Below, one piece after another: positions 49,534 to 58,236 of a stretch of 64,000 nucleotides of DNA (its first letter is position 1; every line of letters begins with the position of its first letter). The stretch is from contig JAEYZG010000036.1 of NCBI GenBank assembly GCA_023428135.1, forward strand, positions 31,984-95,983. The letters run 5' to 3'. Both the position numbers and the translations under genes were made by a program. The notes below the pieces were generated by a model. It was not told where the DNA came from. It worked only from the letters and a program-made list of their open reading frames with translations, and did not search any database. The stretch comes from Bacteroidota bacterium (GTDB taxonomy: Bacteria > Bacteroidota > Bacteroidia > Cytophagales > Cytophagaceae).

Positions 49534-50631
49534 CTAGGCCCTGCCGGTTTCTTTAAGATGATTAAGATGAGAACTTAATGCCGCAGAGAAGGTCGGATAT
49601 TCATTGTACGGCACATTTAGGTCTAAACAGACACGCTTTACAATTTTATTCAATTCCGGATAGTGTGCATGGCTAATGTTTGGGAAAAGATGATGTTCAA
49701 CCTGAAAGTTCAAGCCACCGGTATACCAGGTAACGAATGGATTATGGGTTGCAAAATTAGAAGTTGTTTTTAATTGGTGAACTGCCCATTCATCTTCAAC
49801 TTTTCCTTCTGCAGGAGGTTCAGAAAATTCTGTATTCTCAACAACATGCGCTAACTGGAAGACGACCGAAAGCACCAATCCAAGAACAAAATGAAATAGC
49901 AAAAAACCTACTAACGTAACGAACCAACCATTGAAAATAGCAGGTACAACCAAATATGCTACTAAATATCCGACTTTTGTAAACCAAAAAATAATATGAT
50001 CTGAAGTTTTAAAGTTGCTGATTTTCAAATTGCCAATTTTACCACTAAAATATTTTTGGTAGTCAAGAAGAAATACCCAAAGAAGAGAGGATAGTCCGTA
50101 AATGAAGAAACTATAAATATGTTGATATTTATGCAAATATGATTTTTTCTGCATTGTATTCAGTCTGAAAACCGGCATCTGAGCAATGTCCTGATCGTAT
50201 CCTTCAATGTTCGTATAAGTATGATGGATCATATTGTGCTTATTTTTCCAAAGCACGGCATCACCTCCAAGAAAGTTTATACTATAGGCAGCAAGCGTAT
50301 TCAACCATTTCTTTTTTGAGAAACTTCCATGTGCGCCGTCATGCATCAGGTTAAAACCCAGAGCAGCGGCCGCAAGGCCCATTATGGCATAGAGACATAG
50401 GGCAATACCAAATGAAACTGATCCAAAAAGAATAGTTAAATAGCAAATAAAAAAAGTTGAAACGATTATAAGGGCTTTTATAAATAATCCGGAATCGCCT
50501 GTTGTTACCTTGCCTGTTTCATCAAAGTATTCCTTTGTTTGTTTTCTGAGCTCCAATAAAACCGGTCTTGAAATATTACTAAAAGACAATTTCTCTTTGT
50601 TGACAGTTTTTGAAGTTTCTACTTTTACCAT
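49534..50631 (-). CDS. Second membrane fatty-acid desaturase, paralogue of 5257-6351
   Basis: 365-aa di-iron desaturase with H-D-G-A-H-G, H-N-M-I-H-H-T-Y-T-N and Q-V-E-H-H-L-F-P-N-I-S-H boxes, and the same membrane layout as the protein at 5257. They share blocks such as E-W-A-V-H-Q-L-K-T-T-S-N-F-A, so they are paralogues with likely different substrate or temperature use. No fused electron-transfer domain. A minus-strand -7-like element (TAATTTTG, 50689-50696) lies 58 bases upstream. Confidence 0.88.
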   Translation of the reverse strand: MVKVETSKTVNKEKLSFSNISRPVLLELRKQTKEYFDETGKVTTGDSGLFIKALIIVSTFFICYLTILFGSVSFGIALCLYAIMGLAAAALGFNLMHDGAHGSFSKKKWLNTLAAYSINFLGGDAVLWKNKHNMIHHTYTNIEGYDQDIAQMPVFRLNTMQKKSYLHKYQHIYSFFIYGLSSLLWVFLLDYQKYFSGKIGNLKISNFKTSDHIIFWFTKVGYLVAYLVVPAIFNGWFVTLVGFLLFHFVLGLVLSVVFQLAHVVENTEFSEPPAEGKVEDEWAVHQLKTTSNFATHNPFVTWYTGGLNFQVEHHLFPNISHAHYPELNKIVKRVCLDLNVPYNEYPTFSAALSSHLNHLKETGRA

Positions 50632-51156
50632 GAATTGTTTTTTAAAAAGACCTTGAAAAAATTTCCCTCTTGGTCTTTGGATTTTTTACAAAATTAATAC
50701 AAGATAATCTTTGTATCCAGTAAATAGTGCATTTTTAAAATTTATTTAACCACTTTACACGAAACTTTTTCTTAATATTAAAACAAAACTTATGAGGTAG
50801 CGATCTTTTTACTGGTCAAATATTAAAAGTAAGTATATGAATATAAGACTGTAAGTTTCTTTAAAGTGTAATAAAAAACAGAATTTACCAAGTTTGTATT
50901 ATTAGAATATATTTTTTTGACAAACAGTTTTATTTATTACCAAAGTCTCTTTTAGTGGTAATAAAAAGATCCTGGAATAAAATGTCATTTGCAGTAAAAT
51001 TAATATGACTAATTATACTTTTAGGGATAATATCGGTTCTTTGGATAGCTGAACCCACTCGGCTCTCTAACAGGCTTTTCTAAAAACCTATTGTATCCTT
51101 TTAGGCTCCTAAAAGACTATAAGAAGGATCTTACTTCTTTAGCTATTGCTGATCAT
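50632..51156. other. Intergenic region without supported gene
   Basis: 525 bases, AT-rich. It contains the -7-like element at 50689-50696 for the desaturase. Nearer the RluA gene are two small hairpins, CTTTTAG (51098-51104) / CTAAAAG (51109-51115) and AAGAAG (51121-51126) / CTTCTT (51134-51139), which could end the RluA transcript. A rightward open frame from 51091 is the shadow of the RluA gene. Confidence 0.45.
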
Positions 51157-52074
51157 TCAACCGTTTGGAAAAATTTTTCTAAACTTTCCAGGAAATTCTG
51201 TCTGAAACCTCATTTCTTTTTGTGTGATGGGATGCGTAAAAGCCAATACCCATGCATGAAGCCCAAGTCGCTTGATCGGGTTTTGTGTCGATCCATATTT
51301 CTTATCTCCAATAATAGGATGACCTATATCCTGCATATGGACCCTTATCTGATTCTTTTTACCAGTTTCCAGATTTACTTTCATTAAACTATAATCACCT
51401 TTATTCATGAGAATCTCATAGTGGGTGATCGCTTTTTCTGAACCCGGAACAGAATTTCTACTTGAATGAACTTTATAGGCTTTGCTTTCCCTCAAATAGG
51501 AGCTTATTGTATCCTTCTCTTTTTCAGGAACACCATGCACAATCGCAAGGTATGTTCGCTCTGTTACGCTGGTATTCCAGGCTTCCTGCAATAATTCTTG
51601 TACGTGCTGGCTTTTGGCATACATCATTACTCCGGAAGTATCACGATCAAGACGATGGACTACGAAAATTCGATTGCTATAATGCTGTCCCTTCAGATAT
51701 TTACTTAACAAACTATAGGCTGTTTCATCCGCTCCGTTTTCTGTAGCTATCGATAATAATCCTTCTGCTTTATTGATGACTATAAGATCTTTGTCTTCAT
51801 ACATAATTTTTATGCCAGGAAGATTGGGCTCTGCCTTGATATTTTCCTTGGAAATGGTTACCTCCTGGCCGACCGTTAAGGATGCATTAAACTGGCTCAC
51901 CGGTTTTCCATCTATATAAACCTGTTTGTGAGATAATAAAGATTTGATATGCGTCCTGCTTTTGTGTGGTAACATTTCAATCAGGAATTTCATAAGATCA
52001 GTATCCGCAGCTACCTTATAAACCAATGGTTTAAATGATTTAGCCTGAAAGCTAATGCTCTTTTTATTTTTCAT
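51157..52074 (-). CDS. RluA-family pseudouridine synthase
   Basis: 305-aa RNA-modifying enzyme. An N-terminal S4-like RNA-binding region (I-K-S-L-L-S-H-K-Q-V-Y-I-D-G-K) is followed by the catalytic V-V-H-R-L-D-R-D-T-S-G block (the Asp is the nucleophile), E-R-T-Y-L-A-I-V-H-G and G-K-K-N-Q-I-R-V-H. It isomerises uridines in rRNA or tRNA; the exact site cannot be inferred. Confidence 0.9.
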   Translation of the reverse strand: MKNKKSISFQAKSFKPLVYKVAADTDLMKFLIEMLPHKSRTHIKSLLSHKQVYIDGKPVSQFNASLTVGQEVTISKENIKAEPNLPGIKIMYEDKDLIVINKAEGLLSIATENGADETAYSLLSKYLKGQHYSNRIFVVHRLDRDTSGVMMYAKSQHVQELLQEAWNTSVTERTYLAIVHGVPEKEKDTISSYLRESKAYKVHSSRNSVPGSEKAITHYEILMNKGDYSLMKVNLETGKKNQIRVHMQDIGHPIIGDKKYGSTQNPIKRLGLHAWVLAFTHPITQKEMRFQTEFPGKFRKIFPNG

Positions 52075-52297
52075 TTGTAGATTTAATAAAGGAAGTTGCT
52101 ATTGATTAGTCCTCTGACTGTCTCACCCGACAGATCATTCTTTTCTACTAAATTAATATATTTTGGAAAGCTACGGAAAATCTTAGCTTCCCTTTATTTA
52201 TTGGTTTAGATTAGATAAACTTAAATCTAAAAAAGCATATAGAAAAAGATGTTTGATTTTTTGTGAATCCAAACCATACAAAAAAGAAAGAGATATA

Positions 52298-52338
52298 TAA
52301 ATTTGTAAAAACATTCGAACATATTCATAAATGTTTTT
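52298..52338 (+). promoter_or_regulatory. -7 element and 5'-leader hairpin upstream of small unknown gene
   Basis: TAAATTTG (52298-52305) matches TAnnTTTG. It is followed by AAAAACATT (52307-52315) pairing with AATGTTTTT (52330-52338) in a 9-bp stem with a 14-base loop. The hairpin would lie at the 5' end of the leader, about 34 bases before the ATG at 52372. No standard -33. Confidence 0.3.
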
Positions 52339-52371
52339 CATGACTAATAAACTAAAACATAGAGATATAAA

Positions 52372-52653
52372 ATGGCAAAGTGTAATTTCAGCATTGAATT
52401 TAATGAACCCATAGACGGCCTGATAGAAAAAGCAAGGACAGGCATTACTGCCAAAGGAGGAAAATTTGAAGGCGATACATTAAGTGGAATTTATGCTATA
52501 CAAACGCAGTTAGGATCAATAGAAGGTAACTATAAGGTAATTATAGGGGCGGTCGTTTTTGAGATTACTGACAAACCTTTTTTTGTACCATGTGGTATAA
52601 TAGAAGAGGAATTAAGAAAATACTTAAACCCGTCGAAACCGGGTTTAGCATAA
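52372..52653 (+). CDS. Small soluble protein, unknown function
   Basis: 93-aa protein beginning M-A-K-C-N-F-S-I-E-F and containing G-G-K-F-E-G-D-T-L-S-G-I-Y and I-E-G-N-Y-K-V, alternating strands that suggest a compact beta fold with a C-terminal helix. The style is that of a conserved small family, but I cannot name one. A hairpin (TAAACCCG 52625-52632 / CGGGTTTA 52640-52647) overlaps its last codons and is followed by a T-rich run, a probable terminator. Confidence 0.6.
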   Translation: MAKCNFSIEFNEPIDGLIEKARTGITAKGGKFEGDTLSGIYAIQTQLGSIEGNYKVIIGAVVFEITDKPFFVPCGIIEEELRKYLNPSKPGLA

Positions 52654-52865
52654 AGGTTTTTATTTTATTGATGCCATCGCTTAAGGCAATGGCATTAATA
52701 AAACATTAGCAGGGAGGATGGGCATTATTGATTCTTTTCATTTCGGTTTACTAAGTCTGCAAGTTTTTGAGGAGCAACAGTGCAGTATGCAACAGTCAGT
52801 GCATCAATAAATCACCTCTAAACTGGCTCTCATTTGAAAAATATTATTCTTATTAATTTTTAATA
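52654..52865. other. Intergenic with a hairpin
   Basis: Contains ATGCCAT (52671-52677) pairing with ATGGCAT (52689-52695). There is no T-run, so it is not a clear terminator. Nothing else recognised. Confidence 0.3.
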
Positions 52866-53429
52866 TCAATTCCTCTCAGAAGTTATTCCATCATATTCTT
52901 CATCACTTTTTTCCGCATCTTTTTTTGTTTTTTGCACAATCCCATCTTTATGATGTGGTGGAGAATAAATAGTGTACATTTTTAATTCTTTAGAAGCATC
53001 TGTATTTATTACATTATGCTTAGCGCCTGCCGGAATTATAATTGCATCGCCATCTTTTACTTCGTATTCTGTTCCATCTATAATACACTTTCCCCTTCCA
53101 CCTTCAAAGCGGAAAAACTGATCTATATCCGGATGAATTTCTTCTCCGATTTCTTCTTTAGGTTTTAAACTCATTAGAACAAGTTGGGAATGCGTTGAAG
53201 TATATAATACCTTGCGGAAATCTTTGTTGTCCAGAGTGTTTTTTTCAATATTAATCTTAAATCCTTTGACTTTTTTTGATTCTTCGGTTATCATAGAATC
53301 AGATTCTTTTAATCTTTTCAGGTTGTTACCTTCACTATCTGAGCAACTCGTAATACTAGTCGTTCCAAGCACTAATAAGGGTAAGGATAAAATTCCAATA
53401 CCAGATATATTGATTTGCAAAATCCTCAT
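52866..53429 (-). CDS. Cupin-domain lipoprotein
   Basis: 187-aa protein with a lipoprotein signal (hydrophobic segment ending S-I-T-S-C, Cys near 29) and a single cupin domain: E-I-H-P-D-I-D-Q-F-F-R-F-E-G-G-R-G as motif 1 and G-D-A-I-I-I-P-A-G-A-K-H-N-V as motif 2, with two likely metal His. A hydrophilic Lys/Asp/Glu tail follows. Cytoplasmic cupins of this sort are common; an envelope-anchored form is less usual. Activity unknown. Confidence 0.78.
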   Translation of the reverse strand: MRILQINISGIGILSLPLLVLGTTSITSCSDSEGNNLKRLKESDSMITEESKKVKGFKINIEKNTLDNKDFRKVLYTSTHSQLVLMSLKPKEEIGEEIHPDIDQFFRFEGGRGKCIIDGTEYEVKDGDAIIIPAGAKHNVINTDASKELKMYTIYSPPHHKDGIVQKTKKDAEKSDEEYDGITSERN

Positions 53430-53572
53430 AAAGTATTTATTTAGGTAATATTTTTTTCCATGATTTCAGGAACGAAAACAGGAATCTAACTTTCATTTCT
53501 TTGGATTGTTTAGTATTTGTTTTATAGCCAATCATCTGTAGTTCTAGCTGGCGCGCGTCGAATGAAATTTAT

Positions 53573-53580
53573 TATCTTTG
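53573..53580 (+). promoter_or_regulatory. Candidate -7 promoter element
   Basis: TATCTTTG matches TAnnTTTG, 58 bases before the ATG at 53639. The -33 region is a GC-rich run (GGCGCGCG) without TTG, so support is partial. Confidence 0.35.
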
Positions 53581-53638
53581 AACATTGTAATGGCAGTTGC
53601 TATAAGTCCTGTCAACAAATGAACAAATATTCCCTACC

Positions 53639-54136
53639 ATGGAAGAGAAAAATCTTAATCAAAACCAAACTTTACACATTATACTTTTCGTAGTGTTTGT
53701 ATTAATCATCTCTCCACTTCTCAATACATTTTTGCTTGAACGTGTACTTTTTCCCGGCTCCTCCTTCCATCTTCTCTTTCTTGGTTTCTTTACTATTATT
53801 AAAAGTTTTGTGCTAGCCTGGGCTGTTCATATGAATGTTATCCTTAAAGAGGTAAAATCTTTTTTTAGATCTTCTATTTCAAAAAAAGAAGATCCTGAGG
53901 AGTCGTTCCTGAAAGATTTAAAGAAATATTCAGTATTGGTTTTACCGGTCAGTCTTGTATTTGGGGTTGGTTCCGCAATAATCGCGTGGTTTATGACAGA
54001 TGGTTTTTCTTTTGGTCAGTGCCTTGTTAGAATGATATCGCTGAGTTTGGCTTATGGGCTGCTTTATCGCTATTGCTGGAATAAAGGGTATCTTACCTGG
54101 TTCGATGACGGGATCTATGGAGGAAATACTTTATGA
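53639..54136 (+). CDS. Four-helix membrane protein, unknown
   Basis: 165-aa protein with about four membrane helices (L-H-I-I-L-F-V-V-F-V-L-I-I-S-P, H-L-L-F-L-G-F-F-T-I-I, Y-S-V-L-V-L-P-V-S-L-V-F-G-V, R-M-I-S-L-S-L-A-Y-G-L-L) and a charged loop between helices 2 and 3 (S-K-K-E-D-P-E-E-S). No recognised motif. First gene of the plastic region. Confidence 0.6.
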   Translation: MEEKNLNQNQTLHIILFVVFVLIISPLLNTFLLERVLFPGSSFHLLFLGFFTIIKSFVLAWAVHMNVILKEVKSFFRSSISKKEDPEESFLKDLKKYSVLVLPVSLVFGVGSAIIAWFMTDGFSFGQCLVRMISLSLAYGLLYRYCWNKGYLTWFDDGIYGGNTL

Positions 54137-54234
54137 ACTCTGCTGGAGCTCAGTTATAGAAAGCTCACTTACGATTGAATAAAGGGTATTCACATATGAT
54201 ATGCAATATTAAATAAAAATACCTAGTAAAATCC

Positions 54235-54295
54235 GCAAGTCAATAGACTTGCTTTCATTTGTAGACACAAGTCATAGACTTGCGCCAGAACAAGG
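54235..54295. repeat. REP-like double palindrome, copy A (61 bp)
   Basis: Two stem-loops built from CAAGTC/GACTTG, the first with an AATA loop (54236-54251), the second with ATA (54268-54282), joined by a spacer and ended by CGCCAGAACAAGG. Nearly identical to copy C (58504-58564, three differences by eye); the first half recurs at 54988. It lies three bases past the stop of the lipoprotein gene. Confidence 0.75.
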
Positions 54296-54298
54296 TAT

Positions 54299-54649
54299 TT
54301 ATTCCACTGGGATACCAATTAAACTATCGTCATTAAACGTAATTATTTTAAACATAAAATCTATTTCTTCTTTTACAATTAACTGAACCCAATCCGGAAA
54401 CTCCCACTTTACATTTCTCTTTAAATAGCTAAGAAAATCTGCTAGATCTAAACTATTGTAAGCCCCAATAAAAATTCTGGCTTCAGCATACTTATCGCCT
54501 CCATACCAAGCTTTGGGCAAACTTGAATCATTAATAGAAACAATTCTGAACTTTTTCCCATAATATTCATACTGACTAATTTGCTTTAAAATTAATTCCT
54601 CATCTTCAGAACAAGAACAAACTAGTATTAATGTTGTAACAATACTCAT
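54299..54649 (-). CDS. Small lipoprotein of duplicated module, intact copy
   Basis: 116-aa protein with a short lipoprotein signal (M-S-I-V-T-T-L-I-L-V-C-S-C, Cys at 13), then a compact domain with Q-Y-E-Y-Y-G-K-K-F-R-I-V-S-I and A-W-Y-G-G-D-K-Y-A-E-A-R-I-F-I-G-A-Y-N. An in-frame stop lies just upstream, so the ATG at 54649 fixes the start. It pairs with the small membrane protein gene 56 bases upstream. A frameshifted copy lies at 57836-58187. Function unknown. Confidence 0.65.
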   Translation of the reverse strand: MSIVTTLILVCSCSEDEELILKQISQYEYYGKKFRIVSINDSSLPKAWYGGDKYAEARIFIGAYNSLDLADFLSYLKRNVKWEFPDWVQLIVKEEIDFMFKIITFNDDSLIGIPVE

Positions 54650-54705
54650 TATCTTATTTTATTTCTTTCAGTTGAAAGGTGTAACACAACCGGAAAAACC
54701 ATCCA

Positions 54706-54933
54706 TTACGTCCGGTTAAATCTTGTCGTGATCCGGATAACCAGACCTAAGATTGTCATGATCGATCCTGTAATCAAAATTCTTTCAGCAATAATACTAT
54801 GTCGATTATATTCAGCAACTAAATAGTCGGGGGCATCTTGATATGGAATTCCAGCAAAAAAAATGTCATAGACAACACCAATTGCCAGGACAACTAATCC
54901 TATCCGAATCAGGTATTTGTTTATTCTTACCAT
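54706..54933 (-). CDS. Small two-helix membrane protein of duplicated module, copy 1
   Basis: 75-aa protein with two predicted membrane helices (Y-L-I-R-I-G-L-V-V-L-A-I-G-V-V-Y and I-T-G-S-I-M-T-I-L-G-L-V-I-R-I), joined by a hydrophilic loop A-P-D-Y-L-V-A-E-Y-N-R-H. Nearly identical to the protein at 58237 in its first 43 residues but clearly different in the loop and second helix. Upstream partner of the small lipoprotein gene. Confidence 0.6.
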   Translation of the reverse strand: MVRINKYLIRIGLVVLAIGVVYDIFFAGIPYQDAPDYLVAEYNRHSIIAERILITGSIMTILGLVIRITTRFNRT

Positions 54934-54987
54934 TTGCCTATATAATTCTATTATTGGCTTAATTTACTATTATTTACATTTCTAATC

Positions 54988-55012
54988 CAAGTCAATAGAC
55001 TTGCTTTCATTT
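54988..55012. repeat. REP-like element, half copy B
   Basis: CAAGTCAATAGACTTG plus the start of the spacer, identical to the first half of copies A and C; the second stem-loop is missing. It lies about 55 bases upstream of the copy-1 membrane gene. Confidence 0.65.
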
Positions 55013-55134
55013 CTCAACTGTAAACTTTTTTAGGACGACACAGTGTAATATTGTTCTGAAACGTCATTTTTTTATTATCTTAGAGATATTTCATTTTTAC
55101 AAACAATTAATTTTACTTTTAAATCAAACAAAAC

Positions 55135-56271
55135 ATGAAACAACGCTCATTTTTCTTTTTTAAATTTCTATTCCTAACATATTTTCAGATAGGAAACTCA
55201 TTTTTTTCGAGTGCACAAACTAACAATGCATTGGGTAAAATTGAAACTTCTGTATTAAAACCTGATCTTATGTCTGAAATATCAGATACCTCTTTTGTTG
55301 TAGACTATCACAATACTGGAGTGATCATTAATGGCTATACTAAAAATGTTGGAGACTCAATTATTCAGTCAACTTTGACCGGTTTCTTCTTATCAAGGGA
55401 TACAATATACGGACCTGGCGATGAACTTATAAAATCTTTTCATACTGATCTCATTGAGCCTCAACAATACAGCTATTTTAACATACCTATTGGACTAAGC
55501 GTTATACCTTTTGGACACGGCTCTCCGGAACTTGGAAGATATTATATTTTATCGAAAGCTGATTATACTAATTCCATTGAAGAACCAAATGAAACCGATA
55601 ATATTTCATATGTAGCAATTGATGTTATTGCTTTCCCTATAGACCTATCAATAAACAATATACGGGTTCAGGATATTCCATTAACAGCAGGTGGTCGCGT
55701 ATATATCTCTGTAGACATCACCAATCAAGGAAAAATCCCGGGAACAGGCTCAACTTTTGTCTATATTTCAAAAGACACTGAGATAAGTCCTGATGATTAT
55801 TTTTCAGGAAGTTATGGAGAGAATGATATACAGGCAAATTCAACCTTGACTAGAATCTACCAGGTTTACCTTGCTAATTCTCTGAAAACTGGAGACTATT
55901 ATTTGATTTTTAAGACAGATGGATATAATGACTTTATTGAAACAAATGAAGACAATAATACTGCTTTCGTAAAAATTAATGTTACGGAGATCGTTTTTTT
56001 GGATATCAATAGTATGAATAAATCTTCAGGATCTTTATCGGTTGCTCCAAACCCTTTAAGTGATGCCATTAATATAACAATCAATAATTCTGCTTCAAAC
56101 CAGGCAACTTTCGAGTTATATGACAGTTACGGAGCAAAATCAAAAGGAGGAATTCTTACTATTGAAAATGGTAAATTCACAATTCCTGCATATGATCTTC
56201 CTAAAGGTGTATACTTATTGAAGATAGATTCCGAAGGTAAAATTGAAACCTTAAAAATCATTAAAGAATAG
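55135..56271 (+). CDS. Secreted protein with CARDB-like domains and T9SS sorting domain
   Basis: 378-aa exported protein. Signal peptide (hydrophobic to S-S-A-Q near 29), then two CARDB-like Ig domains (about 35-165 and 170-285), each ending S-I-E/I-E-x-N-E-x-D-N, the classic end of CARDB repeats. The C-terminal T9SS sorting domain starts near 300 (V-A-P-N-P-L-S-D) and ends G-V-Y-L-L-K-I-D. Probably a surface binding protein. It stands between the two copies of the duplicated module. Confidence 0.82.
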   Translation: MKQRSFFFFKFLFLTYFQIGNSFFSSAQTNNALGKIETSVLKPDLMSEISDTSFVVDYHNTGVIINGYTKNVGDSIIQSTLTGFFLSRDTIYGPGDELIKSFHTDLIEPQQYSYFNIPIGLSVIPFGHGSPELGRYYILSKADYTNSIEEPNETDNISYVAIDVIAFPIDLSINNIRVQDIPLTAGGRVYISVDITNQGKIPGTGSTFVYISKDTEISPDDYFSGSYGENDIQANSTLTRIYQVYLANSLKTGDYYLIFKTDGYNDFIETNEDNNTAFVKINVTEIVFLDINSMNKSSGSLSVAPNPLSDAINITINNSASNQATFELYDSYGAKSKGGILTIENGKFTIPAYDLPKGVYLLKIDSEGKIETLKIIKE

Positions 56272-56289
56272 TTAACCTGATAAGAGATT

Positions 56290-56319
56290 AAAAAGGCCGC
56301 TCAATTAGCGGCCTTTTTA
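56290..56319 (+). terminator. Terminator after the CARDB/T9SS gene
   Basis: An 11-bp perfect stem (AAAAAGGCCGC at 56290-56300 with GCGGCCTTTTT at 56308-56318) and a 7-base loop, 18 bases past the stop. Confidence 0.85.
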
Positions 56320-56730
56320 TTGTAAATCCTTAGGGATTCATCCCCAAAATGAAAAAAACATTTATTTCGTTTTCACCTCGCTCCGCCTCCTTCCCCCGAC
56401 AGGCAGTATTTTAATTGTTCTCCAAAAACTAAATTTCGAATGAAAACCTTTTCTCAATTTTAAAATGATTTTAATTGAAAGCTAAACAATTTAAATCAAA
56501 TAGGTAATTCTCCTGTCATACCAATTTGATGTCTGAAGTTTATCTTTTTACAGACCTTAGTTCTTCTTTTCCGTGTCCCCCGTAGTCCACTCTTTCTCCC
56601 TGTTTTCACAATGGTTGATATAAACCTTTAATCAATTATCCGATTTTGAAAAGAAACTTTATGTTAATAGTAGATGTGTCCTGTGTTTAGCCAGTTATGA
56701 CTGGCAGCCGCCTAAATGACAATCATCTCC
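56320..56730. other. Intergenic region without recognised feature
   Basis: About 410 bases with several C-rich patches (near 56385-56400, 56570-56600) unlike the AT-rich surroundings and no open frame worth calling. It could be decayed sequence; no hairpin or promoter-like match noted. Confidence 0.4.
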
Positions 56731-57594
56731 TTACTCCCCTATCCTCACCTCACATTTTGCTTTTACCAAATCCCGCAGCACCTCTACTCTCTCACTCAAA
56801 TACTCCAGGTCTTCTTTGCTTATGGAATATGACTTTTTATATCTGGCGTCAATGTAAGCCTTTTTTAAAAGTATAAATTGTGAATTCTTCTCTGGTGTAT
56901 CACGGGGAAAAATTCCCTTAAATTCATCATCTACTGCATCAACCTGACTTCCGAGTTCTTCTATGTCATGAATTTTTGCTTTGTAGCCTGTAAAGACTAA
57001 AAGTAACGCTGTATAGTATCTTTCAGTTGCCTGATGAAGCTGGAATGCGGCTATTTTATATTTCGCTTTTTGAAAGGCAAATTGAAACTGATCTAAAAAA
57101 TCTCCTGCGCTCTCAAACCACAAGTCATATTCTTCCTTCGCTCTTGCCTTTACTTTTTCAGGATCTATAAACTCCGGTACAGCTATAGGAGAATCAATGT
57201 TTCTTCCATTGTCATAAAGAATAATACCTTCTTTCACTACGTCTATAAAAAAATAGCTTCCATGAGCAAGCTCACGTTTCAGATATCCCCAGCTATGCTG
57301 GATAAGATTTACCGGAGCAGAAGTATAAAGTTTAGCAACATATTTCTCAAGCTCTCTCCACTTATTGGATAAAGCATTATCGAGCTTGGTTTCAGTAACT
57401 ACAAGGATATCATAATCGCTTTTATATCCATAAAGAATACCGTCTTCCATATACTCATCCTCTACCCAGTTACCACGGGCATACGAGCCAAACAGCAAAA
57501 CATAGTCAGGCTGCATTTGCTCTACAATATGGTCAGTGATGAGTTTTAACTCTTCTCTTTTGTGTTCCGGCAGGTATTCTAGGCTGGTTTTCAA
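56731..57594 (-). CDS. MNT-HEPN fusion: nucleotidyltransferase plus HEPN domain protein
   Basis: 287-aa fusion. The N-terminal minimal nucleotidyltransferase has L-L-F-G-S-Y-A-R-G-N-W and K-S-D-Y-D-I-L-V (G-S ... D-x-D metal site, about residues 33-65). The C-terminal HEPN domain (about 150-275) has A-A-F-Q-L-H-Q-A-T-E-R-Y-Y-T-A-L-L-L and K-K-A-Y-I-D-A-R-Y-K-K-S-Y. Separate MNT and HEPN proteins form toxin-antitoxin pairs in which the MNT adenylylates the HEPN RNase. This fused form is common in Bacteroidota with unproven function. It lies between the duplicated modules. Confidence 0.85.
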   Translation of the reverse strand: MKTSLEYLPEHKREELKLITDHIVEQMQPDYVLLFGSYARGNWVEDEYMEDGILYGYKSDYDILVVTETKLDNALSNKWRELEKYVAKLYTSAPVNLIQHSWGYLKRELAHGSYFFIDVVKEGIILYDNGRNIDSPIAVPEFIDPEKVKARAKEEYDLWFESAGDFLDQFQFAFQKAKYKIAAFQLHQATERYYTALLLVFTGYKAKIHDIEELGSQVDAVDDEFKGIFPRDTPEKNSQFILLKKAYIDARYKKSYSISKEDLEYLSERVEVLRDLVKAKCEVRIGE

Positions 57595-57835
57595 AATACT
57601 GAATTCAATTAATAAACATGAATTTATTAAAAAAACTTTGAGATTGGTAAGGAAATTGGGTAAAAATGAGGTGAGGTTTTACTAGCGGGGTGCGAGGACT
57701 TTCAAATCCAATTCAATTTAAAACCATTTGCAATAAAAATGCGAATACTAATATTCATGCTTCTACACCATAAATTTCAACAAATACAATCGCACGACAA
57801 CCTGTAAAAGAAATAAATATAGGCCAGCTGGACAT

Positions 57836-58187
57836 TTATTCCACTGGGATACCAATTAAACTATCGTCATTAAACGTAATTATTTTAAACATAAAATCGA
57901 TTTCTTCTTTTACAATTAACTGAACCCAATCAGGAAACTCCCACTTTACATTTCTCTTTAAATAGCTAAGAAAATCTGCAAGATCTAAACTATTGTAAGC
58001 CCCAATAAAAATTCTGGCTTCAGCATACTTATCGCCTCCATACCAAGCTTTGGGCAAACTTGAATCATCAATAGAAATAATTTTGAACTTTTTTCCATAA
58101 TATTCATACTGATTAATTTGCTTTAAAATTAATTCCTCATCTTCAGAATAAGAACAAAACTAGTATTAAAGTTGTAACAACACTCAT
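57836..58187 (-). pseudogene. Frameshifted second copy of the small lipoprotein gene
   Basis: Corresponds over its whole length to 54299-54649, with about a dozen differences by eye. One extra A (AAAA against AAA, near 58157) shifts the frame inside the signal peptide, so translation from the ATG at 58187 stops after 14 codons. The rest of the reading frame is open, and its last 72 residues are identical to those of copy 1. It could be restarted internally from a TTG at 58057 but would lack the export signal. Confidence 0.7.
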
Positions 58188-58236
58188 TATTTTATTTCTT
58201 TTCACTTGAAAGGCGTAACACCACAGGAAAACATTC

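Noticed and set aside
54235..54295. CRISPR-like or riboswitch structure
   Set aside because: Copies are dispersed, associated with gene ends and built from two short palindromes, which fits a REP element better.
57670..57720. tRNA-like end (TTTCAAATCC) near 57700
   Set aside because: No cloverleaf could be built around it; only the T-arm-like string is present.
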